A DNA stretch of 64,000 nt from an uncultured Gemmatimonadota bacterium (GCA_946887295.1 CAMPKP010000002.1:1-64000); one strand, 5' to 3'. Shown: positions 38,174-48,506, numbered from the stretch's first letter. Numbers and translations: made by a program. The notes: generated by a model not told the origin, from the sequence alone.

Positions 38174-38697
38174 TGGCGATCGGCGTCAAGGTCATGAAGC
38201 GCCCGGAGCGGCAGGTCAGCTATGTCCGGGCCACGCTCAAAGGCATGGCACTCACCTTCAAGCACATGCTGGAGAAGAAGGTGACCATGCAGTACCCGGA
38301 GCAGAAGAGCACCGACGCGGACCACGGCATGGGCGCGTACTCGCTCTCGCCCCGCTGGCGCGGAACCCACCGGATGCTCACCGACGAGCAGGGCCGCTCC
38401 AAGTGCGTGGCCTGCGGGCTCTGTCCCCAGATCTGCCCGGCCAACTGCATCAAGCTGGTGCCGGGCGAGGACGAGCAGGGCAACCGCTATCCGCTGATCT
38501 ACGAGATCGACGAGTTCCGCTGCATCTTCTGCGGCTACTGCCAGGAGGTCTGCCCGGAGGAGGCGATTCACGTGGGGGTCCACTTCGAGAACTCGGAGTA
38601 TAGCCGGGGCCGGTTCGTCTACGACCTCGAGCGTCTCTCCTCGCAGACCCACGCCGTCTCGACCCTGTGGGACCCCTCCGATCCCGAGGGTGAGTAG
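38173..38697 (+). CDS. nuoI: NADH-quinone oxidoreductase subunit I
   Basis: NuoI carries the two [4Fe-4S] clusters N6a and N6b. Two ferredoxin motifs are seen: [12 protein letters not shown] near residue 78 and [12 protein letters not shown] near 118. A membrane-surface helix ([16 protein letters not shown]) precedes them. Length is 174 residues. nuoJ starts directly after its stop. Confidence 0.96.
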   Translation: MAIGVKVMKRPERQVSYVRATLKGMALTFKHMLEKKVTMQYPEQKSTDADHGMGAYSLSPRWRGTHRMLTDEQGRSKCVACGLCPQICPANCIKLVPGEDEQGNRYPLIYEIDEFRCIFCGYCQEVCPEEAIHVGVHFENSEYSRGRFVYDLERLSSQTHAVSTLWDPSDPEGE

Positions 38698-39255
38698 ATG
38701 ACCGAGGCGGTCTTCTACGTCTTCGCGGCCATCGCGGTGGTGACCGCTTCCATGTGCGTCCTGTCCCGCAGCGCGATGTCGGCGGTGCTGTGGCTCACGG
38801 CCACGATGCTCTCGCTGGCCGCGCTCTACGTGCTGCTGGGCGCCGAGTTCGTCGCCGCGATCCAGGTGCTGGTCTACGCCGGCGCGGTGATGGTCCTCTT
38901 CCTCTTCGTCGTGATGCTGCTGAACCTGGGTCACCCGACGAGCGACATGCGGGGGCCCACCGCGCTCGCGGCGACCATCGTGATCGCCGGCCTGCTGGCC
39001 CTCCAGCTCTTCGCCCTCTGGCGCTACACCCCGGCCCGGCTGGCCGCCGAGGTGGCGCAGGCCCCGCAGCTGAGCGACCCGGCCACCGCCTTCGTGGCCG
39101 GCGAGCTGGCCCGGCAGGAGGCGCTCTCCCGCGGAGTGGTCGGCGCCGTGGCGGCGCCCCTCTTCCAGATCTATCTCGTCCCCTTCGAGATCACCTCCAT
39201 CCTGCTCCTCGCCGCGATCGTTGGCGCCGTGGTGCTGGCCAAGCGGAGGATCTGA
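38698..39255 (+). CDS. nuoJ: NADH-quinone oxidoreductase subunit J
   Basis: NuoJ is a five-helix membrane subunit at the proton pathway near the quinone site. The 185-residue protein contains the conserved [18 protein letters not shown] helix with its pi-bulge region, and a periplasmic segment of about 45 polar residues before the last helix ([22 protein letters not shown]). It overlaps nuoK by TGATG. Confidence 0.94.
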   Translation: MTEAVFYVFAAIAVVTASMCVLSRSAMSAVLWLTATMLSLAALYVLLGAEFVAAIQVLVYAGAVMVLFLFVVMLLNLGHPTSDMRGPTALAATIVIAGLLALQLFALWRYTPARLAAEVAQAPQLSDPATAFVAGELARQEALSRGVVGAVAAPLFQIYLVPFEITSILLLAAIVGAVVLAKRRI

Positions 39256-39566
39256 TGACCGACGGCACGGCCCTGCTGGGCCCGGCGCTGGGGCTCTCGG
39301 CGATCCTCTTCACCATCGGCGTCGCGGGCGTCCTCCTGCGGCGCAACGTGATCGTCCTCTTCGTCTGCATCGAGCTGATGCTGAACGCGGTGAATCTGAC
39401 CTTCGTGGCGCTGGCGCAGCTGCATGGGGCCAGCGGCCAGGTGATGGTCTTCTTCGTCATGACCGTGGCCGCCGCGGAAGCGGCCGTGGGACTCGCCATC
39501 ATTCTCGCCATCTTCCGGCACAAGCGGTCGGTCGACCTCCAGAACGTCAACCTGCTCCGGGGCTGA
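39255..39566 (+). CDS. nuoK: NADH-quinone oxidoreductase subunit K
   Basis: NuoK is a three-helix subunit homologous to MrpC. The 103-residue protein has the conserved helix glutamates in [13 protein letters not shown] and [11 protein letters not shown]. It starts in the nuoJ stop and ends in the nuoL start. Confidence 0.95.
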   Translation: MTDGTALLGPALGLSAILFTIGVAGVLLRRNVIVLFVCIELMLNAVNLTFVALAQLHGASGQVMVFFVMTVAAAEAAVGLAIILAIFRHKRSVDLQNVNLLRG

Positions 39567-41539
39567 TGATCCCTTCACAGTGGGTCTGGCTCGCCGTCGC
39601 GCTCCCGCTCGCCGGGTTTCTCGTCAACGGGGCCCTGGCCCTGCGGCGGGCGCCGTCCACGCTCGCGGTCTCGCTCGTCGGCCCCGGCGTGCTGCTCGCC
39701 TCCTTCGGCGTGTGTCTGGGCGTGTTCATCGGATTGCTCGGGGCGCCGCCCCACGAGCCCCACATCGTGACCCTGTGGCCGTGGATGCCGGTGGGGTCGC
39801 TCAAGGTGGATCTGGCCTTTCAGGTGGACCAGCTCGCGACGGTCATGCTCCTGGTGGTGACGGGCGTGGGAAGCCTGATCCATGTGTTCAGCGTGGGCTA
39901 CATGAAGGAGGACCCCGGCTACGCGCGCTACTTCGCGTACCTCAACCTCTTCGTGGTGTTCATGCTGGTGCTGGTGCTCGGCGCCAACTTCCCGGTGCTC
40001 TTCATCGGCTGGGAGGGGGTGGGACTCTGCTCCTACCTGCTCATCGGATTCTGGTTCACCGAGGAAGCCAACGCCAACGCCGGCAAGAAGGCCTTCATCA
40101 TGAACCGGATCGGCGACTTCGGAGTGCTGGTCGCCATGTTCCTGCTCTGGCGCGAGCTGGGCACGCTCGACTTCGCCGCGATCGCCGAGCGGGCCCCGGG
40201 CACGCTGGAGCAGGGCGGCACGGTCGTCACGCTGATCACGCTCTTCATCTTTCTCGGCTGCACCGGCAAGTCGGCCCAGATCCCGCTCTATACCTGGCTG
40301 CCCGACGCGATGGCCGGACCCACGCCCGTGTCGGCACTGATCCACGCGGCGACCATGGTCACCGCCGGCGTCTACCTGGTGGTGCGGACCAACGTGCTCT
40401 TCGCGATGGCGCCGCTGTCGAGCGCGATCGTGGCCGGCATCGGCGCGCTCACCGCGATCTTCGCGGCCACGATCGCGCTCAAGCAGTACGACATCAAGAA
40501 GGTCCTGGCCTACTCCACGGTGTCCCAGCTGGGCTACATGTTCCTCGCCGTCGGCTCCGCGGCCTTCGCCGGCGGGATCTTCCACCTCGTGACGCACGCC
40601 TTCTTCAAGGCGCTGCTCTTCCTCGGCGCCGGCAGCGTGATCCACGCCATGCACCACGCCTACCACGCCACCCACTCGCACGAGGACGCCCAGGACATGC
40701 GGAACATGGGCGGACTCCGGCGGGAGATGCCGGTGACGTTCTGGCTCATGACGATCGCCACCCTGGCCATCGCCGGGATCCCGCCGCTCTCGGGATTCTT
40801 CTCCAAGGACGAGATCCTCGCCTCCGCGTTCGCGCGGGGCGCGGACATGCCGATCTACTATCTGTACTACGCGCTGGGCCTCCTGGCGGCGCTCCTCACG
40901 GCGTTCTATATGGCCCGCCTCATGACCATGACCTTCCTGGGCGAGAACCGCACCGGGACGGAAGAGCGCCGGCACCTGCACGAGGCGCCCTGGATCATGA
41001 CCGGGCCGCTGCTGGTGCTGGGCGTCCTGACCGCGATCGGCGGCGTGATCAACCTGCCGACGTTCGTCGGCGGCCACCATTGGCTGGAGTCCTGGCTCGA
41101 GCCGGTCACCGCCGCGGGCGCCGCGTTCGCCCGGGTGGAGCTTCCCCACGGCACCACCGAGCTCCTGCTGGTAGGCGGAGCGGTGCTGGTGGGGGTGGTC
41201 GGTCTCCTGCTGGGGTACCGCGCCACCCTCGCGCGGAGGATCCCGACGGCTCGCGAGGCTTCCGCGGAGCGGGGCCTGGCACGGATGCTCAACCGCAAGT
41301 ACTACGTGGACGAGCTCTACGACGCCGCCATCGTGCGCCCGTTCGTGTGGTTCTCCCGCGTGGTCCTCTGGAAGGGCGTGGATCAGGGGCTGCTGGATGG
41401 CGCCGCGGTGAACGGCACCGCGAAGCTGTCCCGGGGTCTGGGGTGGCTGGGCAGCCGGCTCCAGACCGGACAGGTGGGACTCTACATCGTTCTCTTCCTC
41501 GTGGGCGCGCTCTGGATCCTGCGCGCCGTGATCCGGTGA
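39566..41539 (+). CDS. nuoL: NADH-quinone oxidoreductase subunit L
   Basis: NuoL is the distal antiporter-like proton pump, with about 16 helices and a long lateral helix. The 657-residue protein has FIGWEGVGLCSYLLIGFW with the key Glu, LPDAMAGPTPVSALIHAATMVTAG, the KKVLAYSTVSQLG lysine segment and HAFFKALLFLGAGS. The C-terminal part (about residues 570-657) contains the amphipathic lateral helix and the last helix. Confidence 0.96.
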   Translation: MIPSQWVWLAVALPLAGFLVNGALALRRAPSTLAVSLVGPGVLLASFGVCLGVFIGLLGAPPHEPHIVTLWPWMPVGSLKVDLAFQVDQLATVMLLVVTGVGSLIHVFSVGYMKEDPGYARYFAYLNLFVVFMLVLVLGANFPVLFIGWEGVGLCSYLLIGFWFTEEANANAGKKAFIMNRIGDFGVLVAMFLLWRELGTLDFAAIAERAPGTLEQGGTVVTLITLFIFLGCTGKSAQIPLYTWLPDAMAGPTPVSALIHAATMVTAGVYLVVRTNVLFAMAPLSSAIVAGIGALTAIFAATIALKQYDIKKVLAYSTVSQLGYMFLAVGSAAFAGGIFHLVTHAFFKALLFLGAGSVIHAMHHAYHATHSHEDAQDMRNMGGLRREMPVTFWLMTIATLAIAGIPPLSGFFSKDEILASAFARGADMPIYYLYYALGLLAALLTAFYMARLMTMTFLGENRTGTEERRHLHEAPWIMTGPLLVLGVLTAIGGVINLPTFVGGHHWLESWLEPVTAAGAAFARVELPHGTTELLLVGGAVLVGVVGLLLGYRATLARRIPTAREASAERGLARMLNRKYYVDELYDAAIVRPFVWFSRVVLWKGVDQGLLDGAAVNGTAKLSRGLGWLGSRLQTGQVGLYIVLFLVGALWILRAVIR

Positions 41540-41546
41540 CGCCGCG

Positions 41547-43109
41547 ATGACCGAATTCCTCGACTCGATCGGCTACGGCCAGTGGATCCTCCACGCCCTG
41601 ATCCTGCTCCCGCTCCTCGGCGTGGTGCCGGTGCTGCTCGGGCCGGAGCCGTCGGCCAAGTGGACCGCGCTGATCGTGACCACGGTGGAGCTGGTCCTGT
41701 CGCTCGGGCTCTGGTGGGCGCTGGAGCCGGGATCCGGCAGCCTGCAGCTCCTCTCCGACGCGCCGTGGATACCGGGCTGGGGCATCAGCTATCGGGTCGG
41801 GATCGACGGGATCTCGCTGGTGATGGTGCTGCTCACCACGCTGCTGATGCCGATCAGCGTGCTCGGCAGCTGGCGGTACATCACCAAGCAGGAGCGCGGC
41901 TTCTACGCCTTGATGCTGACACTGCTGACCGGGCTGATCGGCGTGTTCATCGCGCTGGATCTCTTCGTGTTCTACGTCTTCTTCGAGGTGATGCTGATCC
42001 CGATGTACTTCATCATCGGGATCTGGGGCGGGCCCAACCGCCTGTATGCCGCGATCAAGTTCTTCATCTATACCATGGCGGGCTCGCTGCTGATGCTGGT
42101 GGCGATCGTCGCGCTGGTGTGGCGCATCCAGTCGGTCACGGGGAATCTCTCCTTCGCCTACGACCACGTCCTGGCGCATGCGGGCGCGGTCGGTCCCCTC
42201 GCGCCCTGGCTCTTCGCGGCCTTCGCGATCGCCTTCGCCATCAAGGTGCCGATCTTCCCCTTCCACACCTGGCTGCCCGACGCGCACGTCGAGGCCCCCA
42301 CGGCCGGCAGCGTGCTGCTCGCGGCCGTGATGCTCAAGATCGGGACCTACGGCTTCATCCGGTTCGCGGTGCCGTTCTTTCCCCATGTCGCCCTGAGCCC
42401 GGCCGTGAGCCGCCTCGTGGTCGCACTCGCGGTCATCGGGATCATCTACGGGGCGCTGGTCGCCATGGTCCAGCCGGACATCAAGAAGCTGGTGGCGTAT
42501 TCCTCCGTCAGCCATCTCGGCTTCGTGATGCTCGGCATCTGGGGCGGGACCCTGCAGAGCGTGCAGGGGTCGCTGATGGTCATGATCAGCCACGGCTTCT
42601 CCACCGGGGCACTGTTCCTCCTGATCGGCATGATCTACGAGCGGCGCCACACTCGCCTGATCGCCGAGTACGGCGGCATCGCCCGGGTGGTGCCGGTCTT
42701 CAGCCTCATCTTCACGGTGGTGGTGCTCTCCTCCATCGGCCTCCCCGGGCTCAACGGCTTCGTGGGGGAGTTCCTGGTGCTGCTCGGCAGCTTCACGGCC
42801 TTCCCGGTCGCGACCGCCATCGGCACGACCGGCGTCATCTTCGCCGCCGCATACTTTCTCTGGGCACTGCAGCGGATGATCTACAACCGCCTGGACAAGC
42901 CGGAGAACGAGCGGCTGACCGACCTGACCGGTCGCGAGCTCGCGCTCATGGTCCCGCTGCTGATCGGCATCGTCTGGATGGGGCTCTACCCCGAGCCGGT
43001 GCTCCGCCGGATGGAACCCGCGGCCAGGCGGTACCTGCAGCTCACCCAGCCCCCCGGCACGGCATCGCCGGTCGCGGTCCGCGGCTCGACCGTGGAGCTG
43101 CGGCCATGA
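41547..43109 (+). CDS. nuoM: NADH-quinone oxidoreductase subunit M
   Basis: NuoM is the second antiporter-like pump, with about 14 helices. The 520-residue protein contains FYVFFEVMLIPMYFIIGIWGG with the conserved glutamate, FPFHTWLPDAHVEAPTAGSVLLAA, and DIKKLVAYSSVSHLG. It starts seven bases after nuoL and overlaps nuoN (ATGA). Confidence 0.96.
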   Translation: MTEFLDSIGYGQWILHALILLPLLGVVPVLLGPEPSAKWTALIVTTVELVLSLGLWWALEPGSGSLQLLSDAPWIPGWGISYRVGIDGISLVMVLLTTLLMPISVLGSWRYITKQERGFYALMLTLLTGLIGVFIALDLFVFYVFFEVMLIPMYFIIGIWGGPNRLYAAIKFFIYTMAGSLLMLVAIVALVWRIQSVTGNLSFAYDHVLAHAGAVGPLAPWLFAAFAIAFAIKVPIFPFHTWLPDAHVEAPTAGSVLLAAVMLKIGTYGFIRFAVPFFPHVALSPAVSRLVVALAVIGIIYGALVAMVQPDIKKLVAYSSVSHLGFVMLGIWGGTLQSVQGSLMVMISHGFSTGALFLLIGMIYERRHTRLIAEYGGIARVVPVFSLIFTVVVLSSIGLPGLNGFVGEFLVLLGSFTAFPVATAIGTTGVIFAAAYFLWALQRMIYNRLDKPENERLTDLTGRELALMVPLLIGIVWMGLYPEPVLRRMEPAARRYLQLTQPPGTASPVAVRGSTVELRP

Positions 43110-44608
43110 ACCGGATCGATCTCGGCTCGCCGCTGGGCATCGCCGTAGCCCTGCTGCCGGAGATCCTGCTCACGGCCTGGGCGCTCATCGTGCTCCTGGT
43201 GGTGGCCTGGCGCCACCGGACCGCGCAGGACAGCCGGCTGGCCGGCTGGCTCGCGCTCGCCGGCGTGGTGGTGAGCGGCGCCGCGGTCGCCGCGCTCTGG
43301 GTGGGCGGCGTCGCTCCCGACGGGCTGCCCCAGATGATCGCGCTCGACCCCTTCCGCTACGGCGCGTCGGCCATCGCGCTCCTGGCGGCCGGGGGCACCA
43401 TTCTGATCTCCCTGGGGTACATGGAGCGGGAGCGCCTGACCGCGCCGGAGTATTACCCGCTGGTGCTCCTCGCCACGGCGGGGATGATGTTCCTCGCCGG
43501 CGCCGAGGACCTGATCGTGCTCTTCCTGGGACTCGAGGTGATGTCGGTCGCGGTGTACGTGCTCGCCGGGTTCAACCGGGCGGACCCGTTCTCCTCCGAG
43601 GCGGCGCTGAAGTACTTCCTCATCGGCGCCTTCGCGTCGGGGTTCCTGTTGTACGGCATCGCGCTGGTGTACGGCACCACCGGGACCACCAACCTCTCCA
43701 TCATCGGCGCCCAGCTCTCCGGACGTCCCATGCCCCTCATGGCGGCTCTCGGCCTGGGGCTCCTGCTCATCGGCATGGGCTTCAAGATCTCCGCAGTGCC
43801 GTTCCACATGTGGGCGCCCGACGTGTACGACGGCTCGCCCACTCCGGTGAGCGGGCTCATGGCGACCGGCGTGAAGGCGGCGGCCTTCGCCGCGCTGGTC
43901 CGCGTCCTGATGGAGGCGTTCCCCTCGGCAATCGGGGTATGGCAACCCATCGTCGCCGCGCTGGCGATCGCGTCCATGGTGGCCGGCAACCTGGTCGCCC
44001 TCGCGCAGCGCTCGCTCAAGAGAATGCTGGCATACAGCTCGATCGCCCATGCGGGCTACATGCTCGTCGCCGTGTGGACCGGCACCCACGCGGGCGCAGG
44101 CGCCGTCCTCCTCTACCTGCTGGCCTACGGCCTGACCACGCTCGCCAGCTTCGGGCTGCTCACCGCCCTCGGACGCGGCGGCGAGCGTGACGTCACCTAT
44201 GACGACATCGCGGGCCTCGCGTCGGCCCGCCCGGCGATCGCGCTGGGCCTCGCCGTCTGCATGCTGTCGTTGCTGGGCTTCCCCGGCACGCTGGGCTTCA
44301 TCGGCAAGTGGTACATTCTGACCGCCGCGGTGGCCGAGGGACAGTTGATCCTGCCGGTGATCCTGGTCCTGACCAGCGTTCTGTCGGCCGGCTATTATCT
44401 CCCGGTCATCATGGCCATGTACATGCGCCCTTCGCCGAGCCCCGGCCGCCACGACGGTGTCGGGCTGAGTGCTACCGCGGCGGGTGCGATCGCGGCCTCC
44501 GTGGCCGCGGTCATCCTCTTCGGTTTCTGGCCCAGCGGGCTGCTGGACGCCGCGGGCGCGAGCGCGCGCACGCTGACGCAGACGGCGCTGCCCCTGGCCG
44601 GGCCCTGA
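43106..44608 (+). CDS. nuoN: NADH-quinone oxidoreductase subunit N
   Basis: NuoN is the third antiporter-like subunit, 500 residues with about 14 helices. Visible are LFLGLEVMSVAVYVLAGF with the conserved glutamate, VPFHMWAPDVYDGSPTPVSGLMATGVKAAAF, and SLKRMLAYSSIAHAGY. It closes the nuoA-N series. No terminator follows, and the next gene starts eight bases later. Confidence 0.96.
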   Translation: MNRIDLGSPLGIAVALLPEILLTAWALIVLLVVAWRHRTAQDSRLAGWLALAGVVVSGAAVAALWVGGVAPDGLPQMIALDPFRYGASAIALLAAGGTILISLGYMERERLTAPEYYPLVLLATAGMMFLAGAEDLIVLFLGLEVMSVAVYVLAGFNRADPFSSEAALKYFLIGAFASGFLLYGIALVYGTTGTTNLSIIGAQLSGRPMPLMAALGLGLLLIGMGFKISAVPFHMWAPDVYDGSPTPVSGLMATGVKAAAFAALVRVLMEAFPSAIGVWQPIVAALAIASMVAGNLVALAQRSLKRMLAYSSIAHAGYMLVAVWTGTHAGAGAVLLYLLAYGLTTLASFGLLTALGRGGERDVTYDDIAGLASARPAIALGLAVCMLSLLGFPGTLGFIGKWYILTAAVAEGQLILPVILVLTSVLSAGYYLPVIMAMYMRPSPSPGRHDGVGLSATAAGAIAASVAAVILFGFWPSGLLDAAGASARTLTQTALPLAGP

Positions 44609-44616
44609 GGGCCGGC

Positions 44617-45987
44617 ATGGACGTCCCCAGATCCATCTTCCGGCAGTACGACGTCCGCGGTCTCGTGGACGAGCAGCTCACCCCCGAGTTGGCGCGTGCG
44701 CTGGGCCGCGCGTTCGCCAGCGTGGCATGGGACCGGGTCGGCCGGGCACCGGTGATCGCGGTGGGACGGGACAACCGCCCGTCGGGTCCGGCACTCTCCC
44801 AGGGCGTGAGGCTGGGGATCGCCGATGCGGGGGGGACCGCGGTGGACGTCGGCACCCTGCCCACGCCGGCACTGTACTTCGCCGTGTCCGCGCTCAGGAC
44901 CGACGGCGGCCTCCAGGTCACCGGCTCCCACAACCCGCCCGAGTTCAACGGTTTCAAGATGGTGCTCTCGGGCGACGCCTTCCACGGCGAGGACATCCTG
45001 GGTCTCTGGGAGATCATCGTGGCCGAGCGCTGGCGCAGCGGTGCAGGGAAGGAGGCCACCGACAGCTCGGTGCTCCAGCGGTACCGCGACGCCATCGTCT
45101 CCCGGCACAAGCTGGAGCGGCGGGTAAAGGTGGTGGCCGACTGCGGCAACGGCGTCGGCAGCGTGATCGCCGTCTCGACCCTCCAGGCGCTCGGTGCCGA
45201 GGTGACGCCGCTCTTCTGCGAGTCGGACGGCACCTTTCCGAACCATCACCCCGATCCCACGGTGCCCGAGAACCTGGAGGACCTGCAGGAGGCGGTGCGG
45301 CGCACCGGCGCCGAGCTTGGCATCGCCTTCGATGGCGACGCCGACCGGATCGGCGCCGTGGACGAGACCGGCCAGATCGTCTGGGGCGACCAGCTCCTGG
45401 TAATCTTCGGCCGGGACGCGGTGCGGCGCTTCGGCCCCGGCACCCCCGTCATCTTCGACGTGAAGTGCTCGGAGGTCCTGCCCGCCGCGCTGCGGGAAGC
45501 CGGCGCCGAGCCCGTGATGTGGAAGACGGGCCATTCGCTCATCAAGGCGAAGATGAAGGAGCTGCACGCGCCGCTGGCCGGCGAGATGAGCGGCCACATG
45601 TTCTTCGGCGGCGACTACCTGGGCTTCGACGACGCCGTCTTCGCGGCGGCCCGGCTGCTCGAGATCGTGAGCCGGAAGCCGTTCGGCCTCGCCGCCCACC
45701 TGGCCGACCTGCCCAAGACGTTCGCCACTCCCGAGATCCGGGTGGATGCGCCGGAGGAGGAGAAGTTCGCCATCGTCGAGCGCGCCGCGAAGCATTTCGC
45801 GGCGCGCTACCCGGTCAATACCATCGACGGTGTGCGCATCACCTTCCCCCACGGCTGGGGACTGTTGCGCGCCTCGAACACCCAGGCGATTCTCGTGCTC
45901 CGCTTCGAGGCGACCGATGCTGCGGCGCTGGACGCCTACCGCGGCGAGGTCGTCGGCTGGCTCGCGGGGCAGGGCGTCCGCGCGTAG
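44617..45987 (+). CDS. Phosphomannomutase/phosphoglucomutase
   Basis: This alpha-D-phosphohexomutase interconverts hexose 1- and 6-phosphates for sugar-nucleotide and polysaccharide synthesis. The 456-residue protein has FRQYDVRG near the N-terminus, the phosphoserine loop TGSHNPPEFNGFK (Ser104), the Mg-binding DGDADR (239-244), the sugar-binding GEMSGHMFF near 324, and the phosphate-binding RASNTQA near the C-terminus. It resembles the dual-specificity AlgC type rather than GlmM. It appears co-transcribed with nuo. Confidence 0.92.
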   Translation: MDVPRSIFRQYDVRGLVDEQLTPELARALGRAFASVAWDRVGRAPVIAVGRDNRPSGPALSQGVRLGIADAGGTAVDVGTLPTPALYFAVSALRTDGGLQVTGSHNPPEFNGFKMVLSGDAFHGEDILGLWEIIVAERWRSGAGKEATDSSVLQRYRDAIVSRHKLERRVKVVADCGNGVGSVIAVSTLQALGAEVTPLFCESDGTFPNHHPDPTVPENLEDLQEAVRRTGAELGIAFDGDADRIGAVDETGQIVWGDQLLVIFGRDAVRRFGPGTPVIFDVKCSEVLPAALREAGAEPVMWKTGHSLIKAKMKELHAPLAGEMSGHMFFGGDYLGFDDAVFAAARLLEIVSRKPFGLAAHLADLPKTFATPEIRVDAPEEEKFAIVERAAKHFAARYPVNTIDGVRITFPHGWGLLRASNTQAILVLRFEATDAAALDAYRGEVVGWLAGQGVRA

Positions 45988-45991
45988 CCCC

Positions 45992-48448
45992 GTGAACAGA
46001 CGGGGCCGCCGGCTGATCGCCGCGATCGCCGGCGTCGTCGCCCTGCTGTTCGTCGGCCGGTGGGTGGCAGGCCTGCTGGCCGACCGCTGGTGGGCCGCGC
46101 AGATCTCTCCCGCCGCCGTCGATTTTCTCACCGACTGGCACATCCTCCGGCTGACCCTCGATCTGGCGGGCTTCCTGCTCGCGTCCGCCTGGTTCATCGG
46201 ACACCTCCTGCTCGTCTATCGCGCGGTGGGATCGGTGCAGGTCCGCCGCAACGTCGCCAATCTCGAGTTCCGTGAGGCGCTCACGCCCGGCGCCCTCCTC
46301 ACGATCGCAGTCGGATCGGGGGCGCTGCTCGGACTCCTCGTCGGCACGGGCGGCGCCGAGCGGTGGCAACAGGTGGCGCTTGCCTGGGAGGGCGTGAGCT
46401 ACGGGGTGACCGAGCCGCTGCTCCAGCACGACGTCGGCCTCTACGTGGCCCAGCTGCCCGCCTGGCGGCTGGCCCACGGCTTCACGATGCTCCTCGTCCT
46501 CCTCGCCCTCGGCATCGTGTTCGGACTGTACGTCCTGGTGGGCGCCGTGCGCTGGATGGAGGGCCGCCCGGCCATCAACGATCATGCGCGGGCCCACATC
46601 GGCTGGCTGCTCACCGCCCTCGCCCTCGTCCTCGTCTGGGGGTACCTGCTCGAGCCGTACGAGCTGGTGGCGGGCCTCGGCCGACCGGTGGACCTCTCGA
46701 TCTGGAGCGCGACCGCCCTGGTGTCGCCGCTTCTGGTCGGTGTGGGACTCGCCACCGCGGCGCTGTCCGCCGCCTGGGCGCTCCGGCCGCGCCACGCGCT
46801 CGCCGCGGCCGGGTGGATCGTCCTCTCGCTCGCCTCGCTGGTAGGACACTGGATGGTCCCGCCGGCCATGGCGGGAGACGGCGAGTCGCCCGCGCCCGCG
46901 GCCGTGATCGACCGGCTCAATCGCATGGCCTACGGTCTGGAGCGGCTGGCGGAGATCGACCACATGCCGACGGGGGCGCCCGCGCCGCCGAAAGTACCGT
47001 CGCTCTGGAGCGTCGAGATGATCGGGCATCTCGCGGCCGCCGACTCGAGCGAGGTGCTCGCCGTGGATCAGGGGATCCTCGCGGTGCGCGGCAGGCCCCG
47101 TCCGGTCTGGCTGGCGGTCAGCGCCGCACCGACGGGGCGCACCTCCGTCACCGCCGTCGCCGACGACAGGGTCGGCAAGGCCGGGCAACCGCTCTTCTAT
47201 TCGGCCGGCGACACCACACCGTCGCCAACCCGGGGCACGTACCTCGAGCTCGGTCCCGAAGGGTTCCGGCCCGACGCGGAGCCCTATCGGATCGAGGCCG
47301 GGGAGCGCAGAGGCATCCCACTGGGAGGCTGGCCCCGGCGTCTGATGCTCGCCTGGGCGCTGCAGGCAGGCGGGCTGCTTCAGCGGAACGCGGCGGAGTC
47401 GCGGGTGGACTGGCGTCTCTCTCCCACGGAGCGGCTGGAGACGTTGGCGCCGTTCGCCCGATGGGGGGAGCCGCTGCCGCGCATCGTGAACCGGGGCCTC
47501 ATGTGGGTGATGGACGGCTACGTCGCCCCTCGCACCTTCCCGCTCAGCGCGCGGTTGCACTGGCGCGGTCGGGAGATCGGCGCGCTCGAGGCCGGCTTCC
47601 TCGCCACCGTCGACGCCGCGACCGGAGCGACCCGCATCTATCTCCATCCCGACGCGGATGGGCTCGCCGCCGCGTGGGCCGCGGCGGCGCGCGGCCTGGT
47701 GGAGCCGACCTCCTCCATTCCCGAGGCGGTCCGGCGGGCGGCGCCCTACCCGCTGGAACTCTTCCGGGTCCAGGCGACCTACCTCGAGCAGCACGGGCCG
47801 CGGCTTGGCGGCCTCGGCGGTCCAGCTGGAAGCCGCCAGGGCGAGCTGCCGGCGACCGACGTCGCATGGAGCGGCGACACCGCCGGGACGGTGCGGATGG
47901 CCTTCTACGAGCGCGCCGGCGATCGGCGACTCGGCGGCGTGCTCACGGGAACGAGGGCCGGCGGCACGGACGAGCTGCGTCTCGTCCGGTTCGACTCGGT
48001 CGGCGCGCTGCAGAGCCGGACGGCCCTGGAGAGCCGCTGGAGCCACTTCGCGTCCTACGACGCGCTCAGCGACTCGATCGGCGAGGAAGGCGGCAAGCTG
48101 GAGCACGGGCCCGTGCGCCTCGATCTGGGCGGGACCGGTCCGGTGGCCTACCAGTCGCACTTCACCCGCGGCGGCCGGGGCTCCGTCGTCCTCTCCTGGG
48201 TCAGCGTGGCCGCCGCCGGCGATCGGCTCGGTGCCGGCCGTAACCTGCGGGAGGCCTGGAACAACCTGCTCGGCGCCACGGTTCCGTCGATCGCCGGCAG
48301 CGCGCAGGCGACCCGCCTGGACGAGGCGCGACGCTGGCTGCAGCGCGCCGACTCGGCGCTTCGAAGCGGGGACTGGACCGTCTTCGGACAGGCCTGGCAC
48401 GGACTCCACGAGGCCATCGGTCTCCCGCCGGAGACGGGCGAGCGGTGA
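45992..48448 (+). CDS. UPF0182 family membrane protein, divergent
   Basis: The 818-residue protein starts with about seven hydrophobic helices within residues 1-290, then a large soluble part. The arrangement fits UPF0182 (COG1615), including a segment DVGLYVAQLPAWRLAHGF, an ARAHIGWLLTALALVL helix followed by EPYELVAG, and NRMAYGLERLAEI after the membrane part. Family function is unknown. Compared with usual members (over 900 residues) it is shorter and poorly conserved in the soluble domain. The GTG at 45992 follows the mutase gene by four bases. The C-terminal W-x-V-F-G-Q-A-type helix is recognisable. Confidence 0.72.
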   Translation: MNRRGRRLIAAIAGVVALLFVGRWVAGLLADRWWAAQISPAAVDFLTDWHILRLTLDLAGFLLASAWFIGHLLLVYRAVGSVQVRRNVANLEFREALTPGALLTIAVGSGALLGLLVGTGGAERWQQVALAWEGVSYGVTEPLLQHDVGLYVAQLPAWRLAHGFTMLLVLLALGIVFGLYVLVGAVRWMEGRPAINDHARAHIGWLLTALALVLVWGYLLEPYELVAGLGRPVDLSIWSATALVSPLLVGVGLATAALSAAWALRPRHALAAAGWIVLSLASLVGHWMVPPAMAGDGESPAPAAVIDRLNRMAYGLERLAEIDHMPTGAPAPPKVPSLWSVEMIGHLAAADSSEVLAVDQGILAVRGRPRPVWLAVSAAPTGRTSVTAVADDRVGKAGQPLFYSAGDTTPSPTRGTYLELGPEGFRPDAEPYRIEAGERRGIPLGGWPRRLMLAWALQAGGLLQRNAAESRVDWRLSPTERLETLAPFARWGEPLPRIVNRGLMWVMDGYVAPRTFPLSARLHWRGREIGALEAGFLATVDAATGATRIYLHPDADGLAAAWAAAARGLVEPTSSIPEAVRRAAPYPLELFRVQATYLEQHGPRLGGLGGPAGSRQGELPATDVAWSGDTAGTVRMAFYERAGDRRLGGVLTGTRAGGTDELRLVRFDSVGALQSRTALESRWSHFASYDALSDSIGEEGGKLEHGPVRLDLGGTGPVAYQSHFTRGGRGSVVLSWVSVAAAGDRLGAGRNLREAWNNLLGATVPSIAGSAQATRLDEARRWLQRADSALRSGDWTVFGQAWHGLHEAIGLPPETGER

Positions 48449-48450
48449 GC

Positions 48451-48479
48451 TTGCTCGACTCTTGGGGCAGGACTAGCTT
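48451..48479 (+). promoter_or_regulatory. Promoter candidate for arcC-sucCD-ndk
   Basis: TTGCTC (48451-48456) and TAGCTT (48474-48479) are separated by 17 bases. The -35 begins two bases after the upstream stop codon. The leader is about 20 bases with GGGGA before the GTG at 48507. Confidence 0.45.
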
Positions 48480-48506
48480 GCAGCGCGTTTTCCGCCGGGC
48501 GGGGAC

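Noticed and set aside
45839..48409. Minus-strand open frame of 856 codons opposite the UPF0182 gene
   Set aside because: Low-complexity Arg/Gly/Pro/Glu composition and no motif; the plus-strand frame has membrane helices and UPF0182 segments.
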